Shown: positions 8,020 through 18,056, numbered from the stretch's first letter. The stretch: 64,000 bases of DNA from Chryseosolibacter sp964393795 (GCA_964393795.1 CAYMWA010000001.1:1-64000); one strand, 5' to 3'. Translations and numbers: made by a program. Notes: generated by a model not told the origin, from the letters alone.

Positions 8020-9261
8020 ATGACTATAAATCATTACTGCCCCGCGCTCAAGTCCCTTCTACTCTCATTTGTTTTTGCAGTCATTACTATTACAGGTTTC
8101 GCTCAGGAAATTCCGACAGACGAAGCTTCCATCGCGGCTGGAAAACAATTGTTTGATACGAATTGCAAGACTTGCCACCGTGTTGATACGCGCCTTATCG
8201 GTCCTCCGCTTGCCGGCGTCTACGACCGCGCTCCTTCCATTCAATGGATTAAAGACTTCATCCACAATTCATCCGCCGTCATTGCAAGCGGGGATGAGTA
8301 CGCAGTAAACCTTTTCAACGAATACAATAAGGTGATGATGACGTCCTTCTCTTCTCTCAAGGACGAGGACATCATGAACATACTTGGCTACGTTAAAGCC
8401 GAAGCGGAAAAGCCGGCGGCCGAACCCGCGTCAGCAGGACCGCAAGCTCCGGCCGGGCAGCCACAGGGAGGCGCGCCTGAGTACCTCAATCTCATTCTTG
8501 TCGGGATGGTGATCATCCTGGTTTTACTCATTGTTATATTGCTTTTCCTCTTGTCTGCCATCAAGCGCTTCCTCGAACAGCGCGACCTGACGGAAGAAGA
8601 AAAAGCAGTTGTTCACCGCAAGGTGGACATAGGGGCTATTGCCCGTCACCGCGGCGTCATCTTCGTCGTTGCCTTCATCGTGGCAGCGCTGGGTTTCAAG
8701 GCGGTGATCAATACCCTTTATTCAGTGGGTGTTCAGATTGGCTATGCTCCGGAACAACCCATTGCATTTTCACACAAGATTCACGCAGGTCAATATGAAA
8801 TTGACTGCCAGTATTGTCACATCGGCGTAGCGAGAGGCAAGAACGCGACGATCCCTTCGGTGAACGTCTGTATGAACTGCCACAATCAAATCAAGTCCGG
8901 TACGCTTACCGGAGAAACGGAGATCGGCAAGATCCTTAAGGCCTATAACGAGAACAAGCCGATCGAATGGGTCCGTGTTCACAACCTTCCCGACCTCGCC
9001 TACTTCAATCACTCTCAACACGTCGCCGTAGGAGGCATTGACTGCGAAACGTGCCATGGTCCGATCAAGGAGATGGACGTAGTGCGTCAGCACTCACTTC
9101 TGACGATGGGATGGTGTATCGATTGTCACCGCACAACGGAGGTAAACTCAAGAGGTAATGCGTACTACGATAAACTTCTGGAACTGCATGAAAGCAGTGG
9201 CAAAGGTGCGATGACCGTGGAGGATATCGGCGGATTGGAATGCGCCAAGTGTCACTATTGA
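8020..9261 (+). CDS. actA: alternative complex III subunit ActA, multiheme cytochrome c
   Basis: A 413-residue cytochrome of the quinol:cytochrome c oxidoreductase (alternative complex III). A signal peptide is followed by a monoheme domain (CKTCHR near residue 48), a Pro/Ala-rich linker, two hydrophobic helices (about 155-187 and 210-232), and a pentaheme domain with CQYCH, CMNCH, CETCH, CIDCH and the terminal CAKCHY. Six CxxCH motifs are present, the first belonging to the N-terminal cytochrome domain found fused to ActA in Bacteroidota. It is the first gene of the locus and sits 36 bp after a clear promoter. Confidence 0.95.
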   Translation: MTINHYCPALKSLLLSFVFAVITITGFAQEIPTDEASIAAGKQLFDTNCKTCHRVDTRLIGPPLAGVYDRAPSIQWIKDFIHNSSAVIASGDEYAVNLFNEYNKVMMTSFSSLKDEDIMNILGYVKAEAEKPAAEPASAGPQAPAGQPQGGAPEYLNLILVGMVIILVLLIVILLFLLSAIKRFLEQRDLTEEEKAVVHRKVDIGAIARHRGVIFVVAFIVAALGFKAVINTLYSVGVQIGYAPEQPIAFSHKIHAGQYEIDCQYCHIGVARGKNATIPSVNVCMNCHNQIKSGTLTGETEIGKILKAYNENKPIEWVRVHNLPDLAYFNHSQHVAVGGIDCETCHGPIKEMDVVRQHSLLTMGWCIDCHRTTEVNSRGNAYYDKLLELHESSGKGAMTVEDIGGLECAKCHY

Positions 9262-9382
9262 CCGGTTGGGCGATATCGGGTCAACAGGATTTGAAAAGAT
9301 TATTACAGATGAGCCGGATCGACGTGCATTGTACCGCGGCGGGGCGACTCAATAATTATACAAGTTCGCGATAACACGAGAT

Positions 9383-12300
9383 ATGGAATCTAAGAAAATA
9401 TACTGGAACGGCATCGGCCAACTGACCAACAGCACATCGTTCGTCAAGAACGCACAGGACGAGTTTGGCCCTGATCCGGGACCGGAAGAAAATCTGGGTC
9501 ACTCCAGGAGGGATTTTTTGAAGATGATGGGCTTCGGTGTGGCCGCTGTTTCCCTTGCGGCGTGCGATGCTCCTGTTCGCAACGCCATTCCCTTTGTCCA
9601 CAATCCGGAAGATGTCCTGGCCAGCGTTCCCAACTATTACGCTTCCACTTATATCAACGGCGGTGACTATTGCAGCATCGTCGTGAAGACACGCGAAGGT
9701 CGTCCTATTAAAGTCGACGGCAATGCGTTGTCATCGGTCACGCGCGGTGGCACCAGCGCCCAGGTTGAAGCCTCCGTGCTCTCGCTTTATGACAATGATC
9801 GCCTCCGCGGACCGAAAGCATCTGGAAAAAGAATCGAGTGGAGTGACATGGATGCGCAGATCATTTCCAAGCTTAACGGCATCGCGCGAAGCGGTGGCCA
9901 GATCCGCATCGTCAGCAATTCTATCATCAGCCCGAGTACGCTAGCCGTCATCGACCGGTTCAAGTCGAAGTTCCCGACGACGCAGCTTATTCAGTACGAT
10001 CAGGTTTCTCAATACGGTATATGGAAAGCGCATGCTGAATCTTTCGGCGCCCCGATGGTTCCGTCTTACGATTTCAGCAAAGCATCCACCATCGTCAGCG
10101 TGGCCGCCGATTTCCTGGGAAGCTGGGGATCGACCATTGAGAATCAAAAGCAATACGCACAGGGCCGCGAAGTCGGCGAGAATACAAAAACGATGTCGCG
10201 CCACTATCAGTTTGAGTCGATACTGAGTATGACGGGCGCGAATGCGGACTACCGCACGCCGATCAAACCTTCTGAAGAAGGGGCGGTTGTTGTCCAACTG
10301 TACAACCTCATTGCCGCGAAAGCGGGTAGGCCTTCCGTTAGTGGCGGCGTCGAAAAGCCCTACCTGGAGAAGGCTGCCAACGAACTGTGGCAGAACCGTG
10401 GCAAAGCATTGGTCGTTGCCGGATCGAACGACAGCGCCATTCAAACGGTCGTCAATGCGATCAACGATATGCTCGGCAGCTACGGAACGACCATCCTTCC
10501 GCACTTACCGGTCAACTATCGCAATGGTAACGACCAGGCGATGGACGCTTTCATCAGCGATGTGGTGGCCAACCGCGTGCAGGGTGTGATCTTCTACAAC
10601 TGCAACCCGGTATACGACCATCCCAGGGGAGCCGAACTCGGTGAGGCCCTGAAGAACCTTTCCCTGTCCGTCATCACTGGATACAAAGAAGAAGAAACGG
10701 GTGCGCAATGTCAGTTTCTGGCGCCTGATCACCATTACCTCGAGTCGTGGAACGACGCCGAGCCGAAGCGCAATCACTTCAGCCTTGTGCAACCCGCGAT
10801 CACCCCGATCTTCAAGACGCGCGCCGCACAAGAGAGCCTGCTCGTGTGGGCAGAGGAGGAGCAGACTGACTACTTCGAGTTTGTCAAGAATAATTGGAAG
10901 ACACGCTTCTTTAACGGAGGCGATGCCGAGTTCCAGACGTTCTGGGATAAGTGCTTGTACGATGGCGTGTATGAACTTCCTGTTACGCCGGTCGCGATTT
11001 CTTTCAGTGGAAATGTCAGCGCCGCGGCAAGCGCTATTGCCAGCAACTACAAATCTGAAGGAGTGGAAGTGGTCATTTACGCCAACAGCACTGTTGGAAA
11101 TGGCTCGCAGGCGAACAACCCTTTGCTGCAGGAACTTCCCGACCCGATCACGAAAGTGGTATGGGACAACTATTTTACGGTAGCTGTAAAGGATGCGGCC
11201 AATATCTCATTCGATGAAAGCCATACGAAATACGCCACCGCCAAGGTGAACGGCAGAGAGATCAAGTTGCCCGTGATGATCCAGCCAGGTCAGACACCTG
11301 GTACGATAGGGGTAGCGTTGGGCTATGGACGGACCAGAGCAGGAAAGGTAGCTGACAACATCGGTGTCAACGTCTATCCGTTGGTGACCATGTTGAACGG
11401 CTCGCTGAACTTTATCGCCACGGGTGCGACGTTCGAGATTCACGATAACGAAGACTATCAACTTGCGCAGACGCAGGTGCAGAGTACGCATATGGGCAGG
11501 AGGTCCGTGATCCAGGAAACCACCATCGAAGAATTTGCCGACGGTACTTTTGCGAAAGAAAAATTTGCCCCTAAAACCAAGACATGGAAGACGGAAGATC
11601 ATCAGATCGACCCGGAGAAGCTGACGCTTTGGAAAAATCACGACTACAAGGGCCATCATTGGGGTATGGCCATAGACCTGAACAGCTGCGTCGGATGTGG
11701 CGCCTGTATTGTCGCTTGTAACGTAGAAAACAACGTAGCGCTTGTTGGCCGCGAAGAAGTAATCAACCGTCGCGACATGATGTGGTTACGCATCGACCGG
11801 TACTACAGCAGCGATGCTGCGCCTGACGATCTCAAGGGTGCCGAAATTGCGGCCGAGAATCCTGAAGTCGTCTTCCAGCCGATGCTTTGTCAGCATTGTA
11901 ACAACGCGCCGTGTGAGACGGTGTGTCCGGTAGTGGCAACTACACACAGCACGGAAGGGCTTAACCAGATGGTGTACAACCGTTGTATCGGTACCCGCTA
12001 TTGTGCCAACAACTGTCCGTACAAAGTAAGGCGCTTCAACTGGTTCAAGTATCACGACAACAAAGACTTTGCTTCGGTTAATCCGGCGATGAATACAGAC
12101 CTGGGCAAGATGGTGCTCAACCCCGATGTTACCGTGCGTTCACGCGGTGTCATGGAGAAGTGCAGCTTCTGCGTACAGCGCATTCAGGCCGGCAAGCTTG
12201 CAGCGAAGAAAGAGAAAAGGCCGCTTAAGGACGGCGAAGTAGTAACTGCATGCGCTGCGGCGTGTACTACGGGTGCGATCCTTTTCGGCGATATGAACGA

Positions 12301-12478
12301 CCCGGAAAGCCGGATCGCCAAGCACCTGAAGGTACGGCCGCTGTACCCCGACAGGCCTTACGTAAACGACAAGGAATCCGACAATGTGCGGGCCTACAGT
12401 GCACTGGAAGAAATCAATACGCGTCCGAACATATTCTACCTGGCGAAAGTGAGGAACAAGGACAACGCAAACGCTTAA
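9383..12478 (+). CDS. actB: alternative complex III iron-sulfur subunit ActB
   Basis: A 1031-residue subunit. The twin-arginine signal SRRDFLKMMGFGVAAVSLAA (41-60) is followed by Cys61, a possible lipobox. Residues 75-700 form a molybdopterin oxidoreductase-like domain, which in ActB is known to lack the cofactor. The C-terminal third is a ferredoxin domain with four cysteine clusters: CVGCGACIVACN near 770, CQHCNNAPCETVCPV near 838, CIGTRYCANNCPYKVRRFNW near 872 and CSFCVQRIQAG near 927, plus CAAACTTGA. It carries electrons from the quinol site to the ActA/E hemes. Confidence 0.96.
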   Translation: MESKKIYWNGIGQLTNSTSFVKNAQDEFGPDPGPEENLGHSRRDFLKMMGFGVAAVSLAACDAPVRNAIPFVHNPEDVLASVPNYYASTYINGGDYCSIVVKTREGRPIKVDGNALSSVTRGGTSAQVEASVLSLYDNDRLRGPKASGKRIEWSDMDAQIISKLNGIARSGGQIRIVSNSIISPSTLAVIDRFKSKFPTTQLIQYDQVSQYGIWKAHAESFGAPMVPSYDFSKASTIVSVAADFLGSWGSTIENQKQYAQGREVGENTKTMSRHYQFESILSMTGANADYRTPIKPSEEGAVVVQLYNLIAAKAGRPSVSGGVEKPYLEKAANELWQNRGKALVVAGSNDSAIQTVVNAINDMLGSYGTTILPHLPVNYRNGNDQAMDAFISDVVANRVQGVIFYNCNPVYDHPRGAELGEALKNLSLSVITGYKEEETGAQCQFLAPDHHYLESWNDAEPKRNHFSLVQPAITPIFKTRAAQESLLVWAEEEQTDYFEFVKNNWKTRFFNGGDAEFQTFWDKCLYDGVYELPVTPVAISFSGNVSAAASAIASNYKSEGVEVVIYANSTVGNGSQANNPLLQELPDPITKVVWDNYFTVAVKDAANISFDESHTKYATAKVNGREIKLPVMIQPGQTPGTIGVALGYGRTRAGKVADNIGVNVYPLVTMLNGSLNFIATGATFEIHDNEDYQLAQTQVQSTHMGRRSVIQETTIEEFADGTFAKEKFAPKTKTWKTEDHQIDPEKLTLWKNHDYKGHHWGMAIDLNSCVGCGACIVACNVENNVALVGREEVINRRDMMWLRIDRYYSSDAAPDDLKGAEIAAENPEVVFQPMLCQHCNNAPCETVCPVVATTHSTEGLNQMVYNRCIGTRYCANNCPYKVRRFNWFKYHDNKDFASVNPAMNTDLGKMVLNPDVTVRSRGVMEKCSFCVQRIQAGKLAAKKEKRPLKDGEVVTACAAACTTGAILFGDMNDPESRIAKHLKVRPLYPDRPYVNDKESDNVRAYSALEEINTRPNIFYLAKVRNKDNANA

Positions 12479-12514
12479 TATTTTTCGGAACAAGGATAAC
12501 GCTATACAACGACA

Positions 12515-13930
12515 ATGCAAGTAACTGCCGCAATTCGCGAAACTCTGGTAACGGGTGGTAAGACCCTGAAGGACGTATCCCATGACATCAGCCGCCATGT
12601 TGAAGGGAAGCCGACCAAACTCTGGTACATGGCCATGGCGGTTTCACTGACGTTGCTGGCGTTGGGATTCTACTGCACCTGCGTTCTCCTGTGGGAGGGC
12701 ATCGGGGTCTGGGGACTCAACAAAACGATCGGTTGGGCGTGGGATATCACCAACTTCGTCTGGTGGGTCGGTATCGGTCACGCGGGCACGCTGATCTCCG
12801 CGATCCTCTTGTTGTTCCGTCAGCGCTGGAGAATGTCGATCAACCGCGCAGCGGAAGCCATGACGATTTTCGCGGTTATTTGTGCTGCCACGTTTCCGTT
12901 GTTCCACATGGGCCGCCTCTGGCTGGGCTTTTACTGGGCGCTGCCACTACCGAACACCTTTGGTTCGCTGTGGGTAAACTTTAACTCACCGCTGCTCTGG
13001 GACGTTTTTGCGATCTCGACTTACTTCACCGTGTCGCTTGTGTTTTGGTACATCGGACTTATTCCTGACTTTGCCACGATCCGCAACCGGGCGATTGTAT
13101 CAGGCAACAACACGCGCGCCGCGATTTACAATGCGCTGAGCTTTGGCTGGCAGGGCGGTGCCAAGACATGGTCCCGTTATGAATCAGTTGCACTGATCCT
13201 CGCGGGCCTCGCCACACCGCTTGTGTTGTCGGTCCACACCATTGTATCCATGGACTTTGCTACTTCCGTCGTTCCCGGCTGGCACAGTACCATCTATCCG
13301 CCTTACTTCGTTGCCGGTGCCATCTTCTCCGGGTTTGCAATGGTTCAGACGCTGCTGCTGATCACACGAAAGGTGATGAAACTGGAAGACTACATCACGA
13401 TCCACCATATTGAACTGATGAACATCATCATTATCGTGACCGGCGGTATCGTGGCGGTGGCCTATATCTCTGAATTCTTTATTGCCTGGTACGCGATGGG
13501 TAATTATGAGCACTACACCTACATGTCGTGGGGTGCTGCCACAGGTGCGTACGACTGGGCTTTCTGGTCGTTGATCCTGTGCAATATCATTACGCCGCAA
13601 ACGCTGTGGATAAGAAAGGTCAGGACGAACATCGTCGCATCCTTTATCATTTCCATTATTGTCAACATCGGTATGTGGTTCGAACGGTTCTGTATTATCG
13701 TGATCTGTCTGCACCAGGACTACCTGCCTTCGAGCTGGAGCAGGTTCCATCCGACGATCTATGACGTGGGGCAGTATGTATTCACCATAGGATTTTTCTT
13801 TACTGCTTTCTTCCTGTTTGCGAAATTCTTCCCGGTGATCAACATCGCCGAGATCAAGAGTATTCTCAAGGCCACTCCCTCAGAAGGATCCGAGGGTACG
13901 CCGATCGAAATAGAGGAGACCCGTAAGTAA
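12515..13930 (+). CDS. actC: alternative complex III membrane subunit ActC (NrfD/PsrC type)
   Basis: A 471-residue integral membrane protein of the NrfD/PsrC family with about ten helices, the main quinol-oxidising subunit of alternative complex III. The conserved opening helix pair (WAWDITNFVWWVGIGHAGTL), a later PGWHSTIYPPYFVAGAIFSG segment and WFERFCIIVICLHQDYLPSS are characteristic. It is 36 bp after actB and 30 bp before actD. Confidence 0.95.
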   Translation: MQVTAAIRETLVTGGKTLKDVSHDISRHVEGKPTKLWYMAMAVSLTLLALGFYCTCVLLWEGIGVWGLNKTIGWAWDITNFVWWVGIGHAGTLISAILLLFRQRWRMSINRAAEAMTIFAVICAATFPLFHMGRLWLGFYWALPLPNTFGSLWVNFNSPLLWDVFAISTYFTVSLVFWYIGLIPDFATIRNRAIVSGNNTRAAIYNALSFGWQGGAKTWSRYESVALILAGLATPLVLSVHTIVSMDFATSVVPGWHSTIYPPYFVAGAIFSGFAMVQTLLLITRKVMKLEDYITIHHIELMNIIIIVTGGIVAVAYISEFFIAWYAMGNYEHYTYMSWGAATGAYDWAFWSLILCNIITPQTLWIRKVRTNIVASFIISIIVNIGMWFERFCIIVICLHQDYLPSSWSRFHPTIYDVGQYVFTIGFFFTAFFLFAKFFPVINIAEIKSILKATPSEGSEGTPIEIEETRK

Positions 13931-13960
13931 ATGATGAACTATTAACCTAGCATTGATAAA

Positions 13961-14491
13961 ATGGCCGCAAATAAAAATTTTCTGGTTGGTGTTTTTGACG
14001 ACGAGGATGTGTTGATCGGCGCCGTTCGGAAGGTGAGAAGCAGCGGGGTCAAAATCCACGAAGTATTCACACCGTTTCCGGTCCACGGACTGGATGCTGC
14101 ACTGGGCTACAAGAGAAGTCGCCTGCCTATCGCCGCATTCCTTTTTGGACTGACGGGTACCTCGCTTGCCCTCTTTACCCAATTCTGGATGCTCGGATTT
14201 GACTGGCCGATGATCATCGGCGGTAAGCCGTACGCTGCACTTCCGCCCTTCATTCCCGTGACGTTTGAGTTTACGGTGTTGTTATCGGCCCTTGGCATGG
14301 TGGCGTGCTTCCTGATTGTGTCCGACATGAAGCCTTACGGAAAGCCGCGGCACTTCGACATTCGCAGCACGGAAGACAAATTGGTTATGGCCATCGACCT
14401 TGATGTCAACAAGAACCAGAACCGCGATCAGATTACGCAAGTATTGCGCGATGCGGGCGCCTCGGAGGTGAATGAGAAGGTGTTTGAGTAG
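13961..14491 (+). CDS. actD: alternative complex III subunit ActD (DUF3341)
   Basis: A 176-residue DUF3341 protein. The cytoplasmic N-terminal domain starts FLVGVFDDEDVLIGAVRKVR, typical of ActD, and includes EVFTPFPVHGLD. Two helices lie near residues 60-82 and 97-120 and a soluble tail ends in a ferredoxin-like sequence with GASEVNEK. It contacts ActC/F in known structures. A 262-bp repeat-filled gap separates it from actE. Confidence 0.94.
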   Translation: MAANKNFLVGVFDDEDVLIGAVRKVRSSGVKIHEVFTPFPVHGLDAALGYKRSRLPIAAFLFGLTGTSLALFTQFWMLGFDWPMIIGGKPYAALPPFIPVTFEFTVLLSALGMVACFLIVSDMKPYGKPRHFDIRSTEDKLVMAIDLDVNKNQNRDQITQVLRDAGASEVNEKVFE

Positions 14492-14499
14492 GAGCTTGG

Positions 14500-14580
14500 T
14501 TTGAAAGGATTGAAAGGTTGGAAAGGTTTGAGAGATTGGAGAGGATTGAAAGGTGGAAAAAGTTTGAAAGGTATAAGGAT
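14500..14580. repeat. 9-bp tandem repeat array (TTTGAAAGG type)
   Basis: Nine consecutive 9-bp units between actD and actE, for example TTTGAAAGG, ATTGAAAGG, TTGGAAAGG and TTTGAGAGA. The same unit reappears as two perfect copies at 15448-15465 after actE. Confidence 0.85.
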
Positions 14581-14642
14581 ATAAAAAGTATGGTAAAGTG
14601 GTGAGGAAGGAGAAAAGTCGGTGATAGTAATATTCAACGAAT

Positions 14643-14726
14643 CACGAATCACGAATCACGATTGACGACTCACGATTCACGATTCACGATTCACGATTCA
14701 CGATTCACGATTCACGATTCACGATT
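14643..14726. repeat. heptamer tandem repeat array (CACGATT)
   Basis: Twelve 7-bp units in register: CACGAAT twice, CACGATT, GACGACT, then eight perfect CACGATT. It ends 27 bp before actE. The reverse complement of this heptamer forms the array at 35875-35944. Confidence 0.95.
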
Positions 14727-14753
14727 CCTGAAGCACCACGCCAACAACAATAC

Positions 14754-15440
14754 ATGAAAGAGATTATGCACTTGATGAAGAACTTATTGGTAGCACTGGG
14801 TGGTTTGGCGCTCCTGGCCTCTTGTGGTGGCAAGGGTAACAACCCTGGTAAAGAATACGCCCCGAACATGTACCACTCTGTTCCTTATGATCCGTTCACT
14901 CAGATCACGGATTGGGATGCCGGTCGGTGGGTGACATCCATCGATTATCCTGCGTACAAAGATCATGAGCAGGGGCACGCCGAATTCTTCAACTCGAACC
15001 TCTTCAATCCGAACAGGATGAACATGAGGAGGCCGCCAGCCAACACGGTAAAGAGAAATGAACATGGATGGCTGCCCTACAGGCTGGCCGACGACTCAAC
15101 CGGTATGGCGATGGCCAACCAGCTGCGCAATCCGCTTGACTCAACCAAAGAAGTAGTTGCCGCCGGAAAGGCGCTGTACGATTTGTATTGCGATCATTGC
15201 CACGGTCCCAAAGGTGAGGGTGACGGAAAAGTGGCAACGGGTGTCACCATTGACGGGGCGGAAAAGAGTGCCTATGCCGGTGTGCCCAGCTACCAGTCTG
15301 ACGCATTGAAAGACATGACCGAAGGCCATATCTTCCATGTGATCACCTATGGAAAGAACCTGATGTGGCCCCACGGCTCGCAGATCAGTCCCGAAGACCG
15401 GTGGCGTATTGCGAAGTATGTGAAGACACTGCAGCAGTAG
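14754..15440 (+). CDS. actE: alternative complex III subunit ActE, lipoprotein cytochrome c
   Basis: A 228-residue monoheme cytochrome c with a lipoprotein signal (LLASC lipobox). The heme motif is CDHCHG near residue 144, and the likely axial ligand lies in the NLMWPHGSQI stretch. In known alternative complex III structures ActE is a lipidated periplasmic cytochrome passing electrons to the oxidase. In-frame ATGs at 14766 and 14775 also give good signal peptides; the latter (MKNLLVALGGLALLASC) is the more typical lipoprotein start. Confidence 0.93.
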   Translation: MKEIMHLMKNLLVALGGLALLASCGGKGNNPGKEYAPNMYHSVPYDPFTQITDWDAGRWVTSIDYPAYKDHEQGHAEFFNSNLFNPNRMNMRRPPANTVKRNEHGWLPYRLADDSTGMAMANQLRNPLDSTKEVVAAGKALYDLYCDHCHGPKGEGDGKVATGVTIDGAEKSAYAGVPSYQSDALKDMTEGHIFHVITYGKNLMWPHGSQISPEDRWRIAKYVKTLQQ

Positions 15441-15447
15441 AGGGAGG

Positions 15448-15474
15448 TTTGAAAGGTTTGAAAGGTGAATGAGG
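15448..15474. repeat. 9-bp repeat, TTTGAAAGG copies after actE
   Basis: Two perfect TTTGAAAGG copies and one diverged TGAATGAGG copy, 7 bp after the actE stop. Same family as 14500-14580. Confidence 0.75.
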
Positions 15475-15509
15475 TAACTGAAGGAAGGGCACGACTGCTA
15501 CAGGTGCAG

Positions 15510-15565
15510 GCCAAATGCCAAATGCCTGATGCCCAATGCCTAATAATGACTAATGACTAATAACG
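15510..15565. repeat. heptamer tandem repeat array upstream of actF
   Basis: Eight 7-bp units in register: GCCAAAT twice, GCCTGAT, GCCCAAT, GCCTAAT, AATGACT twice, AATAACG. It ends 6 bp before the actF start codon. The unit drifts along the array, which suggests slippage plus mutation. Confidence 0.88.
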
Positions 15566-15571
15566 GATAAC

Positions 15572-16939
15572 ATGGCTCATGTAATTATTGAAGACGAACA
15601 ATATATTTTCGGGAGCGGTACACGAAAGCAGGTGTTCATTCTGTTCGGAGTGGGACTTCTTTTGGTGATCGCTGGTATATTGTTTACGATGAATGCTGGC
15701 GAACACCAGGGAGGCGAACACGCCATGGCGGTTTCGGCAGAACTGGTAGCGAGCACGGCACAAGACCACGGGGCCGAGGCGCATGCACAGGTTCAGCACG
15801 CTGAAGGCGAACATGGCGGGCCGGCTATCTGGTTAAAGCGGCTGCTCACATCGCTTTGGATGAACAACGTCTATTTCCTCGGACTGGGAATCATCGGATT
15901 GTTTTTCGTCGCTGTCCACTATGCATCACAGGCCGGCTGGTCAGCAGGGCTGCTGCGCGTGCCCCTGTCGATTGGCAACTGGATCCCTATTGGTGGCATT
16001 TTGACCATCGTCCTTTACGTCATTGCGCACAAAACGATTTTCCACTGGACACACGGTTATCTGTACGAAGCGGGACCGGAATTTGATCCGGTTATCAACG
16101 GAAAGAGCCCCTACTTTTATTGGCCAGCAGCGGCCGGTACCTTCCCCGTCTTTTTCATTTTCAGAATGGTGTTATTCCTGGGCATGTGGTACTGGTTTTT
16201 CCTTGTCATTCGCAAGAATATGCTCGCTGAAGACCTGGATAGTTCTACGACGTACTGGTACAAAAACCGTTCGGCCTCCGTCAAGTTTCTTGTATTCTTT
16301 GCACTGAGCTCTTCAATAGCCGCGTGGGACTGGGTGATGAGCATTGATACCCACTGGTTTAGCACAATGTTTGGCTGGTACGTATTCGCCAGCTGGTGGA
16401 TCGGCGGCCTGGCGATGATCACATGGGTGGTCGCACATCTGAAGAGCGCCGGATACCTTAAAGTGGTGAATGCCAATCACCTCCATGACCTCGGTAAATA
16501 CATGTTTGCGTTTACGATCTTCTGGACGTACATCTGGTTTGCGCAATTCCTTTTGATCTGGTACGCAAACATTCCTGAAGAATCGGTATATTTCGTCGAA
16601 AGGCTCACGACCAGTCCGTACAGTTGGGTGTTCTACGCCAGCCTTATTTTGAACTTCGTGTTGCCATTTCTGTTACTGATGACAAGGGATTCAAAAAGAC
16701 AATTAACGATGCTCAAGCTTATCTGCCCGATTCTATTGGTGGGTCACTGGTTTGATTTTTACAACATGGTGACACCCGGTATCATGAAGCAGTACGGCGG
16801 CGTTGGTTTGCTTGAAATTGGTGTGACCATCATTTTCCTGGCTGCCTTTTTCTTCGTGGTGCTTGGGGCGCTGGCGAAAATACCGCTTGTTGGAAAGAAT
16901 CACGCGACATTGGCAGAAAGTCTTAATCATCACATTTAA
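15572..16939 (+). CDS. actF: alternative complex III membrane subunit ActF
   Basis: A 455-residue NrfD-like integral membrane subunit, homologous to ActC, with about ten helices. The sequence includes a periplasmic His-rich loop (residues 45-80, AEAHAQVQHAEGEHGG), then motifs common in ActF such as LKRLLTSLWMNNVYFLG, SIAAWDWVMSIDTHWFSTMF and LGKYMFAFTIFWTYIWFAQF. It completes the actABCDEF set. A heptamer array fills its upstream region. Confidence 0.94.
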   Translation: MAHVIIEDEQYIFGSGTRKQVFILFGVGLLLVIAGILFTMNAGEHQGGEHAMAVSAELVASTAQDHGAEAHAQVQHAEGEHGGPAIWLKRLLTSLWMNNVYFLGLGIIGLFFVAVHYASQAGWSAGLLRVPLSIGNWIPIGGILTIVLYVIAHKTIFHWTHGYLYEAGPEFDPVINGKSPYFYWPAAAGTFPVFFIFRMVLFLGMWYWFFLVIRKNMLAEDLDSSTTYWYKNRSASVKFLVFFALSSSIAAWDWVMSIDTHWFSTMFGWYVFASWWIGGLAMITWVVAHLKSAGYLKVVNANHLHDLGKYMFAFTIFWTYIWFAQFLLIWYANIPEESVYFVERLTTSPYSWVFYASLILNFVLPFLLLMTRDSKRQLTMLKLICPILLVGHWFDFYNMVTPGIMKQYGGVGLLEIGVTIIFLAAFFFVVLGALAKIPLVGKNHATLAESLNHHI

Positions 16940-16953
16940 AAGGACAGGAAATC

Positions 16954-18030
16954 ATGACGAATCTGATAATAGGCTTAGGTGTTGTACTAATCCTTATCAT
17001 TCTTTACCTTCTTTCGAGAGTCAGCAGCCTGGTAAGTCTAGCCAGGGATCGTGGGGCCAAAAGTGATGCGCGTGTTGACGGCAGTAACAAGCTCAATGCC
17101 ACGTTGTTTTTGATCGTTAGCTTCGGGGGCATCGCGGGATTCTTCTGGTACTCCATCAAATATTTTGATGATTACGCATTGCCTGTCGCAAGCGTGCACG
17201 GGGCGTGGACTGACACACTGTTCTGGATTACCATGGCGGTGAGTGTCGCGGCGTTTGCCATTATCAGCCTGGTGATGGGCGTCTTTGTTTATAAGTACCA
17301 GCATCGCGAAGGACGCAAGGCCAAGTTTTATCCTGACAACCATTACCTCGAACTTTCCTGGACTGTAATTCCCGCTATTGTACTGGCCATTCTGATCTTC
17401 AGCGGGTTGCGCGCATGGAACGAAATTACGGCTCCGGCATCGGACGACGCGGAAATTATTGAAGTAGTCGGCCAGCAATTTGCGTGGACCGCCCGCTATC
17501 CAGGCATTAAAGACAATACGCTCGGAAGCTATAACTACAAACTCATTGACGCGGTAAATGAATTCGGTCTAGACCTGACCGACAAGAATACATTTGACGA
17601 TTTCAAGTCGCTCGAATTGCACATTCCGAAGGGCAAGGAGGTCCTGGTGAAGATCCGCTCGAAGGATGTTATACACAGTTTGTACATTCCGCACTTCCGG
17701 GTGAAGATGGACGCAGTGCCCGGTATGCCGACGCAGTTCAAGTTTACTGCGACGAAGACCACTGAGGAAATGCGCGAACAACTTCGAAATCCGAATTTTA
17801 ACTTTGAACTTGCTTGTGCAGAAATTTGTGGACAGGCACACTTCTCGATGAAGATGATCGTCGTCGTGCAAGAGCCTGAAGCCTACGAGCAATGGAAGCA
17901 GGAGCAGGAGGCGTGGTTGAAACTGAATCCTGATTATTTGAAAAAGGTGCCGGCAGCCCTGCAGGAAGCTGCCATGATAAAGGCAGGCTTGCAACGTGAT
18001 CCCGGTGTCCGAGTGGCAGCGGGCAACTAA
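16954..18030 (+). CDS. ctaC: cytochrome c oxidase subunit II
   Basis: A 358-residue CuA-bearing subunit. Four hydrophobic stretches are visible (about 1-22, 50-70, 87-113 and 130-150), two more than the usual two. The CuA site is complete: His in DVIHSLYIPHFRVKMD and CAEICGQAHFSM (Cys288, Cys292, His296, Met299). No C-terminal heme c domain is present, so this is an aa3 and not a caa3 enzyme. Electrons must arrive from ActA/E or a mobile cytochrome. It is 14 bp after actF. Confidence 0.95.
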   Translation: MTNLIIGLGVVLILIILYLLSRVSSLVSLARDRGAKSDARVDGSNKLNATLFLIVSFGGIAGFFWYSIKYFDDYALPVASVHGAWTDTLFWITMAVSVAAFAIISLVMGVFVYKYQHREGRKAKFYPDNHYLELSWTVIPAIVLAILIFSGLRAWNEITAPASDDAEIIEVVGQQFAWTARYPGIKDNTLGSYNYKLIDAVNEFGLDLTDKNTFDDFKSLELHIPKGKEVLVKIRSKDVIHSLYIPHFRVKMDAVPGMPTQFKFTATKTTEEMREQLRNPNFNFELACAEICGQAHFSMKMIVVVQEPEAYEQWKQEQEAWLKLNPDYLKKVPAALQEAAMIKAGLQRDPGVRVAAGN

Positions 18031-18056
18031 GATCAACAGAATTAACGATTAAAAAC

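Noticed and set aside
14643..14726. CRISPR array
   Set aside because: Units are 7 bp and directly adjacent with no spacers; no cas genes are in the window.
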